This document shows, piece by piece, positions 44,427 to 58,346 of a stretch of 64,000 bases of DNA. The translations under genes and the position numbers were made by a program. The notes beneath the pieces were generated by a model. It made no database searches and had not been told where the DNA came from. It was given only the letters and a program-made list of their open reading frames with translations. The first letter of the stretch is position 1, and each line of letters opens with the position of its first letter. Source of the stretch: Plantago major (Eukaryota > Streptophyta > Magnoliopsida > Lamiales > Plantaginaceae); NCBI GenBank assembly GCA_026545765.1, contig JAIFAC010000430.1:40167-104166 (forward strand), given 5' to 3'.

Positions 44427-45563
44427 TTTTATTATTTTATTTTAATGATTGTAGTATGTTTATTTTAATTGTTAAATATAGAAAATAAAATCCGCACTAG
44501 AGCGTAGCCCCAAAATGTAGCCATAATAATTCATTCTCATACAACCGTGCCTAAAAAATACAAAATACCAAGATAAGTTAACACAGCGAAAAGAGTTTTA
44601 TTACTACTAATCCATGGAAAAATGAACTAGTTTAAATCCGGAAAAAAAAACATGTAATTCGTGAGTGTAAACGTACTCATAAAATGTTCGAACAGTGGTT
44701 CTGATCACTGGTTTGATCAGCGCCATCACAGTTAGTTGATGAGACGATAATTCAAAGTCTCATTGGGTCCTTTGTAGCGGTCTTTGTTAGTCTTTATTTA
44801 TGGTTTTATAGTGTCTTTGTGTGTTTTTATGCTTTGGTGCTTTGTTTGTGTTTTGTAGGATTTTTGTGTCCCGAAAGTGAAAATCGGAGGAAAACTTTGG
44901 TTCTAGATCTTTGAATGTAGAGTAACGGCTTAAACGGAAGTGGATTCGTAGTTCGACAAAGATTTGAGAGTCGCTTTAGCTAAGCTTGCAAAAGTGAAGT
45001 TTACGAGTAGTCTAGCCATTTTCGCCATAACTCTCTCATATGATGTCCGATTGACTGAGCTCGGTGGCTACGGAAAGATAATTTATAAGTCTAGTTACAA
45101 TAAAAGTATATATTATGTTCCTCATGCCTTGAGCCATATGACAAATTAAGCATTTAACCGCCCAAGGAGATTAGCTAACTGCTTAAGTTAAAAGTAGTCG
45201 AGTTTAGGAGATAGTATAATGTATGAATAGTACTGCATCTTATTGGAGTTCGAGATTTTCGTTTGGTGTTGAGTTAATTAAAGGATTATATGTTTTTATC
45301 GAGTTGTTAACTTGCTAAATAGAGTGTACGATTACGCTTATGTGTTTTGATTTTCTTTAAAGGTCATTTGATTGGTTTTAAGGTGTTTGATTCTTTTAAG
45401 ATTGTAGAAATAAGAAATATAGAGAGAAATAGTAGGCACCGACAAAATGAGAAAGATAATTGGTTAATGGAGTTGGAAGTGAGTCCTGTCTAGCAAAGAT
45501 GCATGACTGGTTACTGACTACTATCTTCGGCTTCGCTAAGCTAACTATCTTGATTAAAGTAGG
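44427..45563. repeat. Segmental duplication copy 2, block A
   Basis: This is the counterpart of 4750-5834 in PFK intron 12. The PFK exons that flank the block in copy 1 are absent. About 335 bases (44732-45068) are an LTR-like piece starting TGATGAGACGATAATTC in place of about 260 bases of the original. The block is cut at 45563 by a copia element. Confidence 0.8.
44732..45068 (+). mobile_element. gypsy-type LTR fragment
   Basis: It begins TGATGAGACGATAATTC, followed by a T-rich leader (tgtttttatgctttggtg) like other gypsy-type LTR starts in this window. It is truncated at about 45068 and private to copy 2. Fossil fragment. Confidence 0.5.
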
Positions 45564-48500
45564 TGTTGAGTAATGTTCTTGAAACTCGATCACCAACATT
45601 AATGATCAATCAACTCAAACCACATCAAAACAATCGATGAATATTATAGCAACAATCACTACGACTGTTATATCAACAATCAATAAAACAGAACTCAAAA
45701 CAATAACTCCAACACAATCGAAACACGACGATTTACGTGGTTCGGCGAATGCCTACATCCGCGGGAGAAAATTAGAGATTCTTTTATTGGCCAATGCAAT
45801 GACAAAGATACAACCAATCCTAACAATGTCGATTGACTGATAATCGAGAAAACAGAGCTTAATCGCAAACTAGAATAATAAGAAGATTTCGTTATGGAAT
45901 AGCAATTCCCTTGTCTTGTCTTGTGTCAGTTTTCTAATGAACATGCCAAAGCGTCAGATATATAAGATTTCATACGCCCTACATCACCCCGAAGTTAGTA
46001 AAACAAGATTCAATCCTTTCCCAGCTCAAAGAGAGAACAAAAATACTCTTTATTCCTTTTCCAGTTTAGATAGGAAACCTGATGTTTCTCTAACTGTTGC
46101 TGTAACACTCCTTGTTTCTTCAGACTTCTTCCTTCACTCTGAATTCAACCTATCTCCACAAATCTCCACCTTAGATTGAATTCTCTCTAGCTTCTCCAAA
46201 ACACTCCTAAGGTTGGAGACCACCTTCAGATTTTCATCAACAATGAGCAATTGAAACTTTGAAACAGTAATGCTTTTGTCAAGCTATCACCATGTTCTCG
46301 GATGTGTGAATCTTCTCCACTTTAATGCTTCCTTCAGCTATCACATCTCTGATGTAGTACAGTCTCACATCAATGTGTTTTGTCCTCTCATGGTACAGTT
46401 GGTGTTTAGCCAACTGCAAAGCACTTTAATTATCACAATATATTGTGAGATCTTTGAATTATTCCTAGTTCCTCCAACAATCCCATCAACCACAATGCTT
46501 CCTTCATCGCTTCACATGCTATAAACTCACCTCGAGTTGATAAAGCAACCACAGGTTGTTGAGAACTTTTCCAGCTTATTGCAGTTCCATATAAGGTAAA
46601 CACATATCCAATACTTGACTTCCTTGTATCCAGATTAGATGCATCAAGATCAACATAACCTACCAATAGTTGATCCGTGGTGCTCAGAACCTGAAGTATA
46701 ATCCATGATCTTGAGTTCCTCTGATAAATCTCAGTACTCCCTTAACAGTTTCCCAATGAGCACAACCTGGATTGCTCATATACCTGCTAATAACACTCAT
46801 GGAATAGGCCAAGTCCGCTGCAAAGACACCATGGTATACATGATGCTCCCTACAAAGACTAACATATGGAATTGATTCCATTTTCATCTTCTCCTAATCT
46901 GCTGTGGAACACCGAGCACTAGATACCTTTATGCTTTGATTCAAGGTATAGATGTAGGTTTAGCCTCATGCATCTTATACTTTTGCAACACTTTCGATAG
47001 GTAACTCGGTTGGGTAAGAGTTGTAACTTGTTGATCTTTGTTCAGATATGTCCATGCCAAGAATCCTTTTGCACATCCCAAGTCCTTCATCTCAAACTCC
47101 TTGTTGAGACTTCTCTTCACATCTTCTATCATAGTCATGCTCTTCCCAAAGAATCAAGATGTCATCCACATAAAGCAACAAGTATAAGAAACATGTATCA
47201 TGTCTTCCAGCTTGATATATGCTATCATAGTTGCTTCTCTTGAAACCCATAAGTCACAAACTCATCAAACCTCTTGTACCATTGTCTTGAGATTGCTTCA
47301 ATCCATATAAAGATTTCTTGAGCAAACATGCCTTCAGATTCGCATTACTTACGCTACACCATCCGCACTTTCATGTATATCCTCTCCTCAAGATTCCCAT
47401 GCAAGAAAGTCGCCTTCACATCCATCACCGTAGATAAAGACCATCTTGAGTAACAATAGACAATAGTATCCGATTGATGTATGCTTGACTACGGAGAAAA
47501 ATCTCTATGTAGTCCAATCCTTCCCTCTGTGTGAAACCCTTAGCCACAAGCCTTGCCTTGTATCTCACTTTCCCACCAATACCTGCTTCATCTTTCTTCT
47601 TAAAGATCCACTTGCAGCCTACCAACTTGGTATTCTTTGGTACTGTGACAATACTCCAAGTATTATTCTTGTATAGAGATTCCAATTCTTCCTTAATGGC
47701 TTCCATCCATAATAACTTCTCTTTACAAGTGACAACTTCATGATAGCTATTTGGTTCAGCATAATTAACCTCTTATGCGACACTCAGGGCATAAGAGATC
47801 ATGTAGGACTTTCCTACTCTTCCAAAACCATACAAGTTAGGTGCTTGCCGCTTCTCCTTGTTCGTTCAGATCACAGCGGAATAGTTGGATCAACAGCTGC
47901 ACCAACAAGGCTCAAGATTCCCAGCCCATGTACAAAAGTGTCAAGTACATGTGTATCATAAACATGCTCCACCTCAATCTTGGTGTTATCATCTTCACCT
48001 GTTGTACCAGTTGTAGGAGAAACCAATGGCTTTGTCCCTAATTCAGTATGAGGTTTGAGAGGCATAATTCTCTCATTGAAAGTAACATCTTGCTTTGACA
48101 ACTCCTTCAGTCCCTTTTCACTGATATGAGCTAACCTCTCATGCCACAGTTGTCTTATCCATTGTTGCAGTAACAGTTGCACTGACAGATGTACAAACAC
48201 TTGAAACAACATATTCCATACCAGACACCACTTCTCCTTGCATGATATACAGACCATTAATGAGGTTTGCTTTGATAACTGGTGTATTCCCCTTCATGAC
48301 TTACATAACACCATTCTCAGACCCATACTTATATCCCATCTTATCAAGAGTTCCTAGAGATATCAAGTTCCTTTTCAAAGGTGTATGTATCTAACATTGG
48401 TAAGAATCCTAATGACACCATCATGCATTTTCAAACTTATGTTTCAGCCTTTGATACCATAAGCATAATCATCTCCCAACAATACATTGCCCCTGTTTCC

Positions 48501-49506
48501 ATGCTTGAAATCCTCAAACCACTCTTTTATAGGACATATATGGAATGAACACCCTGAATCTAGAATCCAATTTAATTCACACTTACACTCAATGATAGAG
48601 AGTACCTCGGCATAATCAAATGCATCAGATGATTCTGCAGGATCTGCAGTATTGGCTCCACCTTGCTCAGGTGCCTTTCCTCTTCTCTCCTTCTTCTTTA
48701 ACAAGTAACAATCCTTCATCAGGTGACCTGGTTTCTTGCAATAGAAACATGCCCTCTTCTTTGTGTTGCTATTCTCACCAAACTTGGTCTCCTTCAGTTG
48801 TTGTTTTGGCCTGCCAGATGTCTTGCTTTTACCAGCTTGATGTTTTGTTCCATGCTTGCTTGACAAACAAGCTCTCAGCTGCATCTAGGATCAGGTTGGT
48901 TGCCCACATTCTTTTGATCCATCTTATTCCTTAATTCCTTTTCAACATCTGCAGCTATAAGGTCATCTGATTTGGTCATAACAATAGCACCAATGAAGTA
49001 TTCATAACTTTTGGGTAGAGAGCTCAACAATATCACTGTCTTGTCATTGTCTTCAACCTTTACTTCCAAAGATTCAATGTCCATGCACAGCTTGTTGAAT
49101 TCATCCAGCTGATCAATGATTGATCTATCAGCTCTCATCTTGAATGAGAAGAGTTTTTGTTTCAGGTGCATCTTACTTGTAGAAGACTTCACATGATAAA
49201 GGGATTCCAATTTATCCCAAACATCCTTAGCAGTCTTCTCCTTAATCACCTCTACCAAAACTTTATCTCCCATAGACAAAATCAGAAGCTTCTTTCCTAT
49301 GATGCGCCGTCTCACCGCATCAAAATCCTTAGAAATCCAAAGATCTCAAGCAACGCCGCCTAATCCCCGTTCAGAACCAGTAGAGCCTCCATCTTTGCCT
49401 TCCATAATGAGAAATCAATTTTATCTGTAAGCTTCTCGATGTCAAATCTTGCCATTGCCATAACTGCTCCTGAGTTGATTGTTCCTTCTTCCCACAGATG
49501 ACGCCA
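45564..49506 (-). mobile_element. Ty1/copia retrotransposon fossil, minus orientation
   Basis: Reading on the minus strand from right to left: a leader with TTGGCGTCATCTGTGGG near 49500, a gag region (about 49315-48700) with a CCHC knuckle (CFYCKKPGHLMKDC), a protease motif (LDSGCSFH, near 48560), a pre-integrase stretch (LWHERLAHISEKG, near 48150), reverse transcriptase (GCKWIFKKKDEAG and KARLVAKGFTQREG, near 47600), RNase H (VGYVDLDASNLDTRKS, near 46660), a purine tract near 46170 and one LTR at 45564-46165. The domain order is copia-type. It is broken, with many breaks (well over ten), and not capable of activity as seen. It abuts the duplication block exactly and is private to copy 2. Confidence 0.85.
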
Positions 49507-49854
49507 ATTGTTGCGTAATTTTGTTAAATAATACGAGCGGTTCTTTAGTAGAACTTTGTACCATTAATAATGACCGCTACTCATCTTAATTAATTATTTT
49601 ATAAGATTAATAATTAATTAAACATTTTGAATATTTTGGTGACTAGATGATAAGATTTATACTGATGAAGGATTTATATTCTTTACTACATTTTTGTTGA
49701 ATGATTTTGTGACCCTTTAAGTTGGTTTTTGTGACATTTTATTATCTATATGGCATCTCATGTGGCAAAGAATACTATAAAAGAAAATAAGTTTTGTAGA
49801 AGGTTAGTTTGGGATATATTCTCTGGCATGAGGCTATTTTGGCAATTGATTCGT
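49507..49854. other. DNA right of the copia fossil, unassigned
   Basis: It begins TGTTGCGTAATT, like an LTR edge, but the following sequence does not match the LTR at 45564-46165. AT-rich and non-coding. Confidence 0.35.
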
Positions 49855-52800
49855 AGCTGTGTGACAAGTGCTTGTAAAGGTGATGAGAATCTCTAAGCTA
49901 GTGTGGGGATAACATGTGATTTGTCTGTCACTAACTAATCTATGCTACTACTATTCCATGGATGAGTTATGAGTGTGTACTTAGCAATTGACGGGTGCTT
50001 GACGAGATGAGTGTCGTTGAATGGAAACGTCCACCAATGCACTCGAAATATTCAATATTTATAAATCGAAAGCCTACAAAACCACAAATAATAAGTTAGT
50101 ATACTGGAACGTTGACTCGGAGTGTCATTATCTCCGGACACTTAGCTTAGGAGCTTGCAAATCAAGACACAAAATCAAGTTTCTCAAATGTAAATGACAA
50201 GAAAAGTAAACAATTGATCTTTGGGGCTGCGTGAAACTAATCTTTCTAGAGTTGTAAAAATCAGAAGAGCTTGTAGGTAAAAGGTTTTTATCAATAGGAA
50301 AAAAGTGTAAATGATCCCTGACCTCTATTGTAATGCTCATGACTACTTAGTTCTAGACTTAAGTGTGTATTACTTGATGGGTACGCATGTAACATGCCAT
50401 AAACTAAGTCACAGTTAGTATATCACCCTACATGTACTAATATCTACTAGTAGCTCACCACACCCCATATTCACTTAACAGGAGCGTAAAGATGACGGCT
50501 ATCTAACAACACGAATTATAGCACTAAACCTAATTCATCATATATGAAATATATTGAACATTACAATAGAGTTTCAGGTTCGCCTTTACGAAAAGGTTTA
50601 GCTACTCACAGCAAGAGTAGTAAACATAAGAACAAAGTAAAAGAAAGAGATTGAGAAGAGATGATGATGGATCCGCTTCTTCATTCTTCAATGGTGATGA
50701 CGGCTAGGGTTCTTCGTTGATTAGGGTTTTGGATGGAGGCTATTCATGGTGTATAACAATTATATCAAGTGTGTGGTTTTGAGAGGGTTAAGGGTGGCTT
50801 ATATAGTGGAGAATGGCTGAAAATTTCATGCAAGACATACCATAGAAGGTGGTGGATCATGGACCAAAACGCTGCACTTAAACTTGGGCGCATCAGACTT
50901 TCAGGCGCCATCCGATTCAATAATTGCCTCGCTTTGGGAAGTTTCTTTCCGAGTCATTTTCGATGTCCAAACTTCGTTATTTTGGAAAGTGGTCTCCTAC
51001 AATGTTTTAGTACTTCAAAAATCTTTGCACGGCGGGTCACATGCCTTCATTGATTCTCCCAACTCCTTGTACTAATTAATGATCAGATATCGATACTTTC
51101 TGCTTTCGCCTTATTTCTTCATTATTTCTCCAATAATTGCCATCTTCGCTTTGAGTATTTGACCTTTGTAAACCATCAAAACATGTAATAAGCGAATCAA
51201 ATTAACAGGTTTTACTAATATATTGAACTAGCTTAACTCGTACGATTGATTTCAATGGCTTAAACACTAATACATGTTAATCCTACATTACTACCGCTTT
51301 CACTAAGGATTTAGCTACTCATGATAATGTAAAAGCATATGAAATCATTATCAATGAAAGGATACTCATAATATTGATGGAGAAGACAATTTGAATCATA
51401 AACAATCGCAAGAAATCAAATTGCTTGAAGAATATGAAATTAATTGAATCTCTAACCTCGAATGGGAATCCAATTAACGTATGTGATTTACAAAGAAAAC
51501 CAAGATTCAATTATTCACGCTCAATAATAGGGTTTCTTGTAACTTTTGAGAATAGTTAGAATAAAGAAAAGTGGTTCAAAATCGACTAAATAAAAGGACT
51601 AATCTAATTCGTCGAAGCCTGACGCGTCCGGTTCTGTTTCTCTAGCCTTTGTCGACTTGTAACTTCTGGACAGTTCTTGTTGATGTGACCGTGAAATATG
51701 CTTTTTAACATGCTTTTACACCCTCATTTTTTGTCCAATATTCAATATTTATATCATATTATGGCCAATTACCAACTTCTTGTGTCATTTGTAGGGCATG
51801 ATCGCTTTTGAGGAATTGTACGATTTATGGTGCCAAACGCCATATTTATGCAAAATCGAGGAAAATAAGGAAATACGTTGATTTGTCCGTACACGGAGGT
51901 TGAGGAGTCCAATTGAGCACATGACCTACCAATGCGAAGATCTTTGGAAATGCTAAATCATTTTAAAGACCACTTTTCGAGGAAACGAGGTTACGAAGCC
52001 CAGAATCAAACCGCAAGACAAAACAACAACACAAGGCAGGAACAGGTCGACTGTGGTCGCAGTGAGTCGTAGAAAGTTCCAGAAAGCCTGTTTTCCGGTC
52101 CGTCAGGTGGGAGCCCGCCTTTCTAACCATCCTTAATCACAATGAGCGGTTGGAGGACGAATTTTATAGTATAAACAAGTGCCTTGGGGTATCATAATCA
52201 AGACACAACAATCAAAAGCAGCTCTCTTGAGAGAAACAGTCATCGGGGAAGCGAAACTCTAATTCAACAAAACCTTAGCCGTCAGCAAGCAAGAATAAGA
52301 AATCCTAGTCGCCATCAACCATTGAAGACTACAAGCAATCAAGAAGATCGAAGGAAGAAAAACGAAGGGTCGACACTTGTCATCTTTTAACGGTTTAGTT
52401 GTTTCAAACATGATTTCTATTCAACTTTTTGTTTATTTACTTTTCGCTATGCTAGGCTAATTTACATATGTAAGGAATAGCCGGGATCTTTGATTACACC
52501 GTTTATATATGATAGAATAGTTTTAGCATCTATGTTGGTTTTGTGATTGTCGTTCATTCATGTGTTGTTTACCTTAAGATGCATGTTAATTTGTGTTTAC
52601 TATGGATTCATGAATATTCTATGCACTAGTTTAGAAGAGATCAACTGTGTCTATAAGTTGATTATCTGTCTGAGGTTTGTTCTCGAGCTAGCCAATGGTG
52701 ACAACTTGAGCTAGACGGTAGCCTACATGGGGTATCCTTACCGACCGAGTCTCGGTACCATGATATGTCGCCCGTGTGACTCTTAAGCCATAACCATCGC

Positions 52801-53062
52801 TATTTGTGATTCCTGATATAAACTAGTAGTCAAAGTGATGGTTAATACTTACATGCTCGCTTTAATTGATTACAAGTTACTTATTTACATTATATTTGTT
52901 GCATACTTATTTGTTTACTTTCTACTTTCGATACTTTATTCAAAAACCAAACCATTTATTTGCTTACTTTATTGCTTATATTGAGAACCAACCGTTTAAT
53001 CGACTACTTAACCGATTGTTATTCCCGAGAAACCGACCTCTCGAGTCAACTTCTACTATACT
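49855..53062. repeat. Segmental duplication copy 2, block B
   Basis: This is the counterpart of 7361-10553, the same gypsy-derived non-coding DNA, with small indels (for example about 107 extra bases at 49989-50095). It runs straight into block C here; in copy 1 the MuDR element separates the two. Confidence 0.85.
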
Positions 53063-54290
53063 AGTAATTATTTTTAGTGTGTTTAGAACTTGGTTTGGTA
53101 TTATAAATTTGATAAACGTTGGTGTACTTGGTGAAACATTATTTCAACGACAATTGTTTTCCAAGGCACATCACTTGTTTTTGAAAATTAGACGCCGTCC
53201 GGTCCTTTTCGCCTCAGCCTCATCTCGTAAGTTTGAGACGCGTCTGTCTTGGAAAATAGGACGTCAAATATGAAAACCCAAATATTTCCGTTCTTTATGG
53301 GAATCGAACTCAAGGCCTTCAAATGGAGTAATGAGAATTTAATTCGGTAATACGACCTTCCAAAAGCGTTGTTTTCCTCAGGTTTCCACCTAAAACACAA
53401 AACACCTACAGAACAGAACTAAACACTAAAAAAACATATAAACGAACGAGAAACACTATAAAATACTAACTAAGACTCTCATAAATAAGGTAAAAAAGAC
53501 ATGATGAACCTCTAAATACTAAGAGTCTCATAAAGTACTCATCCCTTGTTCCTTAGCTTAACACGCATGTTGATGTGTTCGTTTGTGTGGTTTTGGGAAG
53601 ATAGTGAACATTTAATTGTAACAATGTTTCAATTACTTTCAAAGGATCAAGAAACTCAGCTTAAGTTTTTATATTTCAGAGACCACTTCTTGTTAGAAGA
53701 AATAACACTTTTAGTCGTAACTTAAAAGCTTGTTCTACTTCTTCATAAGGTCGAGTTGTGTAGGAGCTTGTTCTACTTAGCAACTTATGAGCTTGAAAAT
53801 TTTGATTGCAACAACTAATATTCGAGTGTTCTCAAAGTGTGTATTCTCCGCCTCTAAGTGTTCCTATTTATAGTGGAAATTAGTTCGTTATTGGTTATGT
53901 CCGTTGGACACAAATTCAACTTTGAAACTAACATGTCAATATTGGTTTGTACAGTTTGTACTTTGGCTTGTCCCTTATGCCTTTAGCAGGTTTGCTTTAT
54001 GGTAGGAGTACGTTTGTATTTTAGTCTGTCAGAAGTACTTCTTCAGTGCTCCTTGTTTGTGTATTGAGACTACGTAAGTATTATATCCTTTCGAGAGTGT
54101 ATTCCTCAGCAAGTAGTTGGTCAACCTACTATGTCATTTAGATTTTCCATCAGATAACTTCAAGTGTTTCAAGTTTTACATGACAACCTATATAAAGTAC
54201 ACAGAAAAATGTACTCCTATACAAGTAAAATTACATGAAAAATGTTTAACATTTCATGAGAAATGTTTAAGCATCCATAAAAATGATTAA
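53063..54290. repeat. Segmental duplication copy 2, block C
   Basis: This is the counterpart of 17094-18296. The junction with block B at about 53062 is the empty site of the MuDR-type transposon. The junction at about 54275 is the empty site of the T-rich element at 18297-20410. Confidence 0.85.
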
Positions 54291-56091
54291 GGTTTTGTGA
54301 ATCGTGATATAGTCATTTTATGATAAAATATAGTAAAAGGTTTTACGAAAATAGAGTCTGAATTGTTTTGATTGTACATCATTTTAAGGTTTCGCAGAAA
54401 ATGGTTAAGGTCTACCCTATGGCCCATTGTTCATAAAACCGAGCAAATCTCCAAATTACATTTCGAGAAAACTGAACATGCACTTTGACATACAAACGCA
54501 AAAAAAAAGAGTCTATTTGCGCAAATCGATTCACCTTGGGCAGTAGTAGATAATATACATGATCAGTCCTTTAAATACATGATGACTTGTGCAGATTTAG
54601 AAATACATGATCATTCGCCAGTTCTAAAAAACAATTTCGATCATCTCCTTCAAATCTAGACACCCCACAATCTCCAAATTCTCCTGAGACTCGTACATCT
54701 CTGCAAATGACTTCTCTGCTGACTTTGGAACAATACATCTCCTGAATCCCAGCTTGGCCAGGGCTTTGATCCTTTTTTCCAATTGTGGTACCTAAGAATA
54801 TCGACAGAATATTGAGTATGTATGGTTTTCTACACAAGATAATTGTGAACTACTCTTTGTTTATTAGCCAAAGGGAACTTTTATTTTCTGAAACACGAGT
54901 CAGGTTGTACTTTCTTCGACAAAAGCAAATAACATCTACATAAAACCAACTTCGTTCTTACAGCTTCAACCTCTTACATGACTCGTCATTTTTACTCTCA
55001 AATTACAAAGCTTGTCAGAGTCGTATAATTTCGAAGATGGGACTATATCCAACTCAAGCATTGACAATTCCGGATCGAGACAACCCCCGCCAATTTATAT
55101 GTGAAGTTTTTTTTTTTTTTTTTTCAACGATAAAGGAAAACTTGGTTTTCCTAACAATCTTGCTTCAGTAATATGCCCTACCAAATAAAATTATCAAAAC
55201 AGTATATAAAACTGCAATTAAATCCGCTCACATCAAGAAATCGTCGTCTCATGACATTGCACATGCTAACTTTTGAAAGAAAAACCAACATACCATGCGG
55301 AGTTCACCACCAAGACCAATTTCCGCAATAAATGCTGTACCATTAGGTACAGGGCGCTCCATGTAGCTGAACAGAACACAACAGATTCAATTTTATTAGA
55401 CATAAAGAGGCTGAATTCAAAATTTTCAAATCGATTCATCAGTTTTTGTTCATTTGAACAAGGATTGGTATATATTAAAACGGATGAAAAATATAAATTC
55501 TGTACATGCAACTAAAAGTAATAGCACTACAGGCCCCAAACTTAAGAAAATGAAATAACAGAAATATGACGTAATGTTAAATAGAGAACACCTATGGCCT
55601 CTTAAGGATCACCTAGTAAGACCTTTTTTTCTACAAGAAATAGCACACACACAATAATAGCCATGCCTAAAGTGTGAAGACCCAAAATTTTGTAAACAAT
55701 TTTATTTTAAAAGTATGAAATCAGATGTAGTATTTTTATATAAATTAAGTATATTATGATCAAATGAGTGATCTTAGTTTTAAATTCCTTTTAAATTAGT
55801 CGTAATAGGAATGATCAGCCTCATAACTATGGTAGACTATCAACATGGCGTGAATCTTTTTTAAATCCTTCGATTTGAGCATGAAAACTTCTATAGAATT
55901 TCTTGCTTCAGCCTATATTGCACCCAGTCTTTTACTGTAGAAATTAGAATAATCCGACTATAACTAAATACCTGATAAACTTCAATCCAGTCCTTTTTAC
56001 ATAATACATACTACATTCACTGGAAAGCAGCATACGCACATTAGTAAAAACTTACTTTGGCACGGATAAAGAAAGAAAATACTACCTCCGT

Positions 56092-56295
56092 TTTTTTACA
56101 AGATTTCCACTTTCCATGAATCACTCTTAAAATATTATGATGTAATACATAATAAAATTATACTATGAATATTGCTAGTTTAAATTTTCATTACATAATT
56201 AAAAAAATCATAATATTTTAAGAGTAATTAGTGGTCAAAATTGATTGCGTTGACCGGTCAAAGCCAAAGTGGAAAGCTTTAAAAAATACGGAGTG
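56092..56295. mobile_element. Stowaway-like MITE private to copy 2
   Basis: The ends CTACCTCCGTTTTTTTAC and AAAAAATACGGAGTG are flanked by TA. Inner arms CCACTTTCC and GGAAAG, and CTCTTAAAATATTATGAT and ATCATAATATTTTAAGAG, also pair. Absent from copy 1. Confidence 0.7.
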
Positions 56296-56655
56296 TACTT
56301 TTTTTAAGAGTTAGTCAGATTCAACAGTCGTTCTGCCCCCGTGTGCTTTTATTGTTTCTTTCATCGCACTAAGTAATTTATTTCCATTTGTTTGTTGGTA
56401 CAGTAAACTATTTTTCATTTATGTAATTAGAGTTCTCATTCTATGATCGTGGATGCATTTTGAAGCTTCGGTTGATTTTATGGAGTTGTAGCTTTAGTTG
56501 TGGTGGAGTCTATGAATTTTACAGTCCGTGGGTGTGTAAACTGGTCTTGAATCTTATGAACACACTAATTTTCTCCTTTACAGCTGAAATCTAGATAAAT
56601 CCCTAGTATGTATCAATCTGCGTGTTTTCATAAAGACAGTTGGCTGACTTCCAAA

Positions 56656-57402
56656 TTGTAACAGCCCAATTTTAATTAACACAATTAAAATGAATTAAGG
56701 CAGTCTTTCTGAATTAGGCAAGTTTAAGAAGAATTAATTGAAAGCCAAGTCTTATTTTTCAAACTGGTCCGTTCTTCTCTTAAACCTGATATAAGAAGAG
56801 AAACCCCAAGTTAAAAATAGTGGCCTTTGACGGTCTCAAGGAGCCGCCAAGAAAGGGAAAATTCTCACGACAGATTTTCAGCGCAGCTCGATGTTTTGTA
56901 AATTTGATTTCAGGTTCATTAACCGCTGGATCTTTCCCAAGTTTGACACCATATTAACAACTACATCGTGATTTTGGCTGGATGGATTGCCGCTTAACTT
57001 TTAAGGTGAGGAATTGGGAATAGTTGTCCAACAGATTGTATGTTAAAAATCTGATGCTAGCTTCAAATTGCAGGCGTTATGCTATGAATATATTATATCT
57101 TTGATATGAATGAAATTCATGCTTAAGGCTTGGTGATGATAAAAGTTGCGGGACATAACTACACGAGATTCCTGGCTTGTTTTGTATGTTTCACAAATTA
57201 AGAATGATGCCACGTGACATTTATGTTAAAGGGTTTTGTATAACGATGCCACGTGACATTTATGTGATGGTTTATTTGGAGTCTTGCCAGGTAGTGTTAT
57301 TTCCAGACGGATGTAACGACAATTAGTGCTATTACACGAGCCGGATATCACATAATTCGGCAAAAGCTTGGACCCTGTCGAGACTACGCTTGATGGTGTT
57401 AC
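56656..57402 (+). mobile_element. LTR-like fragment (chromovirus-type), uninterrupted in copy 2
   Basis: It begins TGTAACAGCCCAATTTT and ends TGGTGTTACA, and is the counterpart of 22044-22295 plus 28890-29112 without the 6.6-kb transposon nest. The central part (about 56890-57190) has no match in copy 1. Flanking 5-base duplications do not match, so it is called an LTR fragment only. Confidence 0.5.
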
Positions 57403-57716
57403 AAGGACCAGTCTCAACGGAGATTTACTTTTTTGTTTTGTTTCGAATCCCAAATTAACTAGTTAAATTATTATTGTTTCCTTTATTTATGTGATTTGGT
57501 AAATGTTCTGTTGCTCCCTCGATCATTATTTATTTCGCCTTTCATGTCGATTTTGAATGGTGGATGACTCTTAGTAGAAGTTCAACAACTAAAGGGAGGC
57601 AAAAGACTATTATCCTCTTTTTAGAACTCTTCAATTAAGCTCTTTGGTTTTCCATTGTGCCTTTGATCGACTGTAGCTTGATTTGATCTGTTCCAGTTTC
57701 AAGTTTGACTTTTAAC

Positions 57717-58346
57717 CTAGGAAGCACAGGGACGGGGACGGATACATCGGGACATCAAATCCAAAAAATAGGATACGGGGACGTTTAATTTTTATTATTT
57801 TTTTATATACTTAATAATATATATTATATATAATATTATATACTATAAATTCTAAACTTGAAAACATTAAACAACCAAATAAGTTAAGTTTAATTAAAAG
57901 GACTGTAATGCAAATCCAACATAACAAGGGACTCTGGTGCAAACTTTTGAAGTTTAATTAAAAGGTGCAAACTTCCAAAGACCAATTAGACCTAAACCCA
58001 AATACTCCAGATCCGGCCCAGCCGACAAAAGAAGAAAAAGAAGATCGGTCTCCCTTTCGTTCTGCAGCTTCAGATTGATCTTTACCATGAGAAGAAGGAA
58101 GAAAGAGAGAAGACGGATGCTGCTGCTTCTTCTTTTCTTTCTGTTTAATTGACCGATGGAAGGTAAGTAGGGTATTTAATTTAGGATTTTTTTGGATCCG
58201 GGCTACCCGACCCGGTATTATTGATTAAAATTTTAAAAAAAAGAAGAAAACCACAGCAGATACGCTTCAGTGACGATCCGCATCCCGTCCCCGGATACGT
58301 ATTCCGGCGGGGAATCTCATGTATGTCACGTCCCCGTGCTTCCTAG
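57717..58346. mobile_element. hAT-type element of the CTAGGAAGCACGG family, private to copy 2
   Basis: It begins CTAGGAAGCACAGGGACGGGG and ends TCCCCGTGCTTCCTAG. The flanks CTTTTAAC and CTTTAAGC are similar, and the empty site in copy 1 (about 31690, GACTTTTAATGATG) fits a target CTTTTAA. GGGGACG/CGTCCCC repeats lie near both ends. No transposase. Confidence 0.75.
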
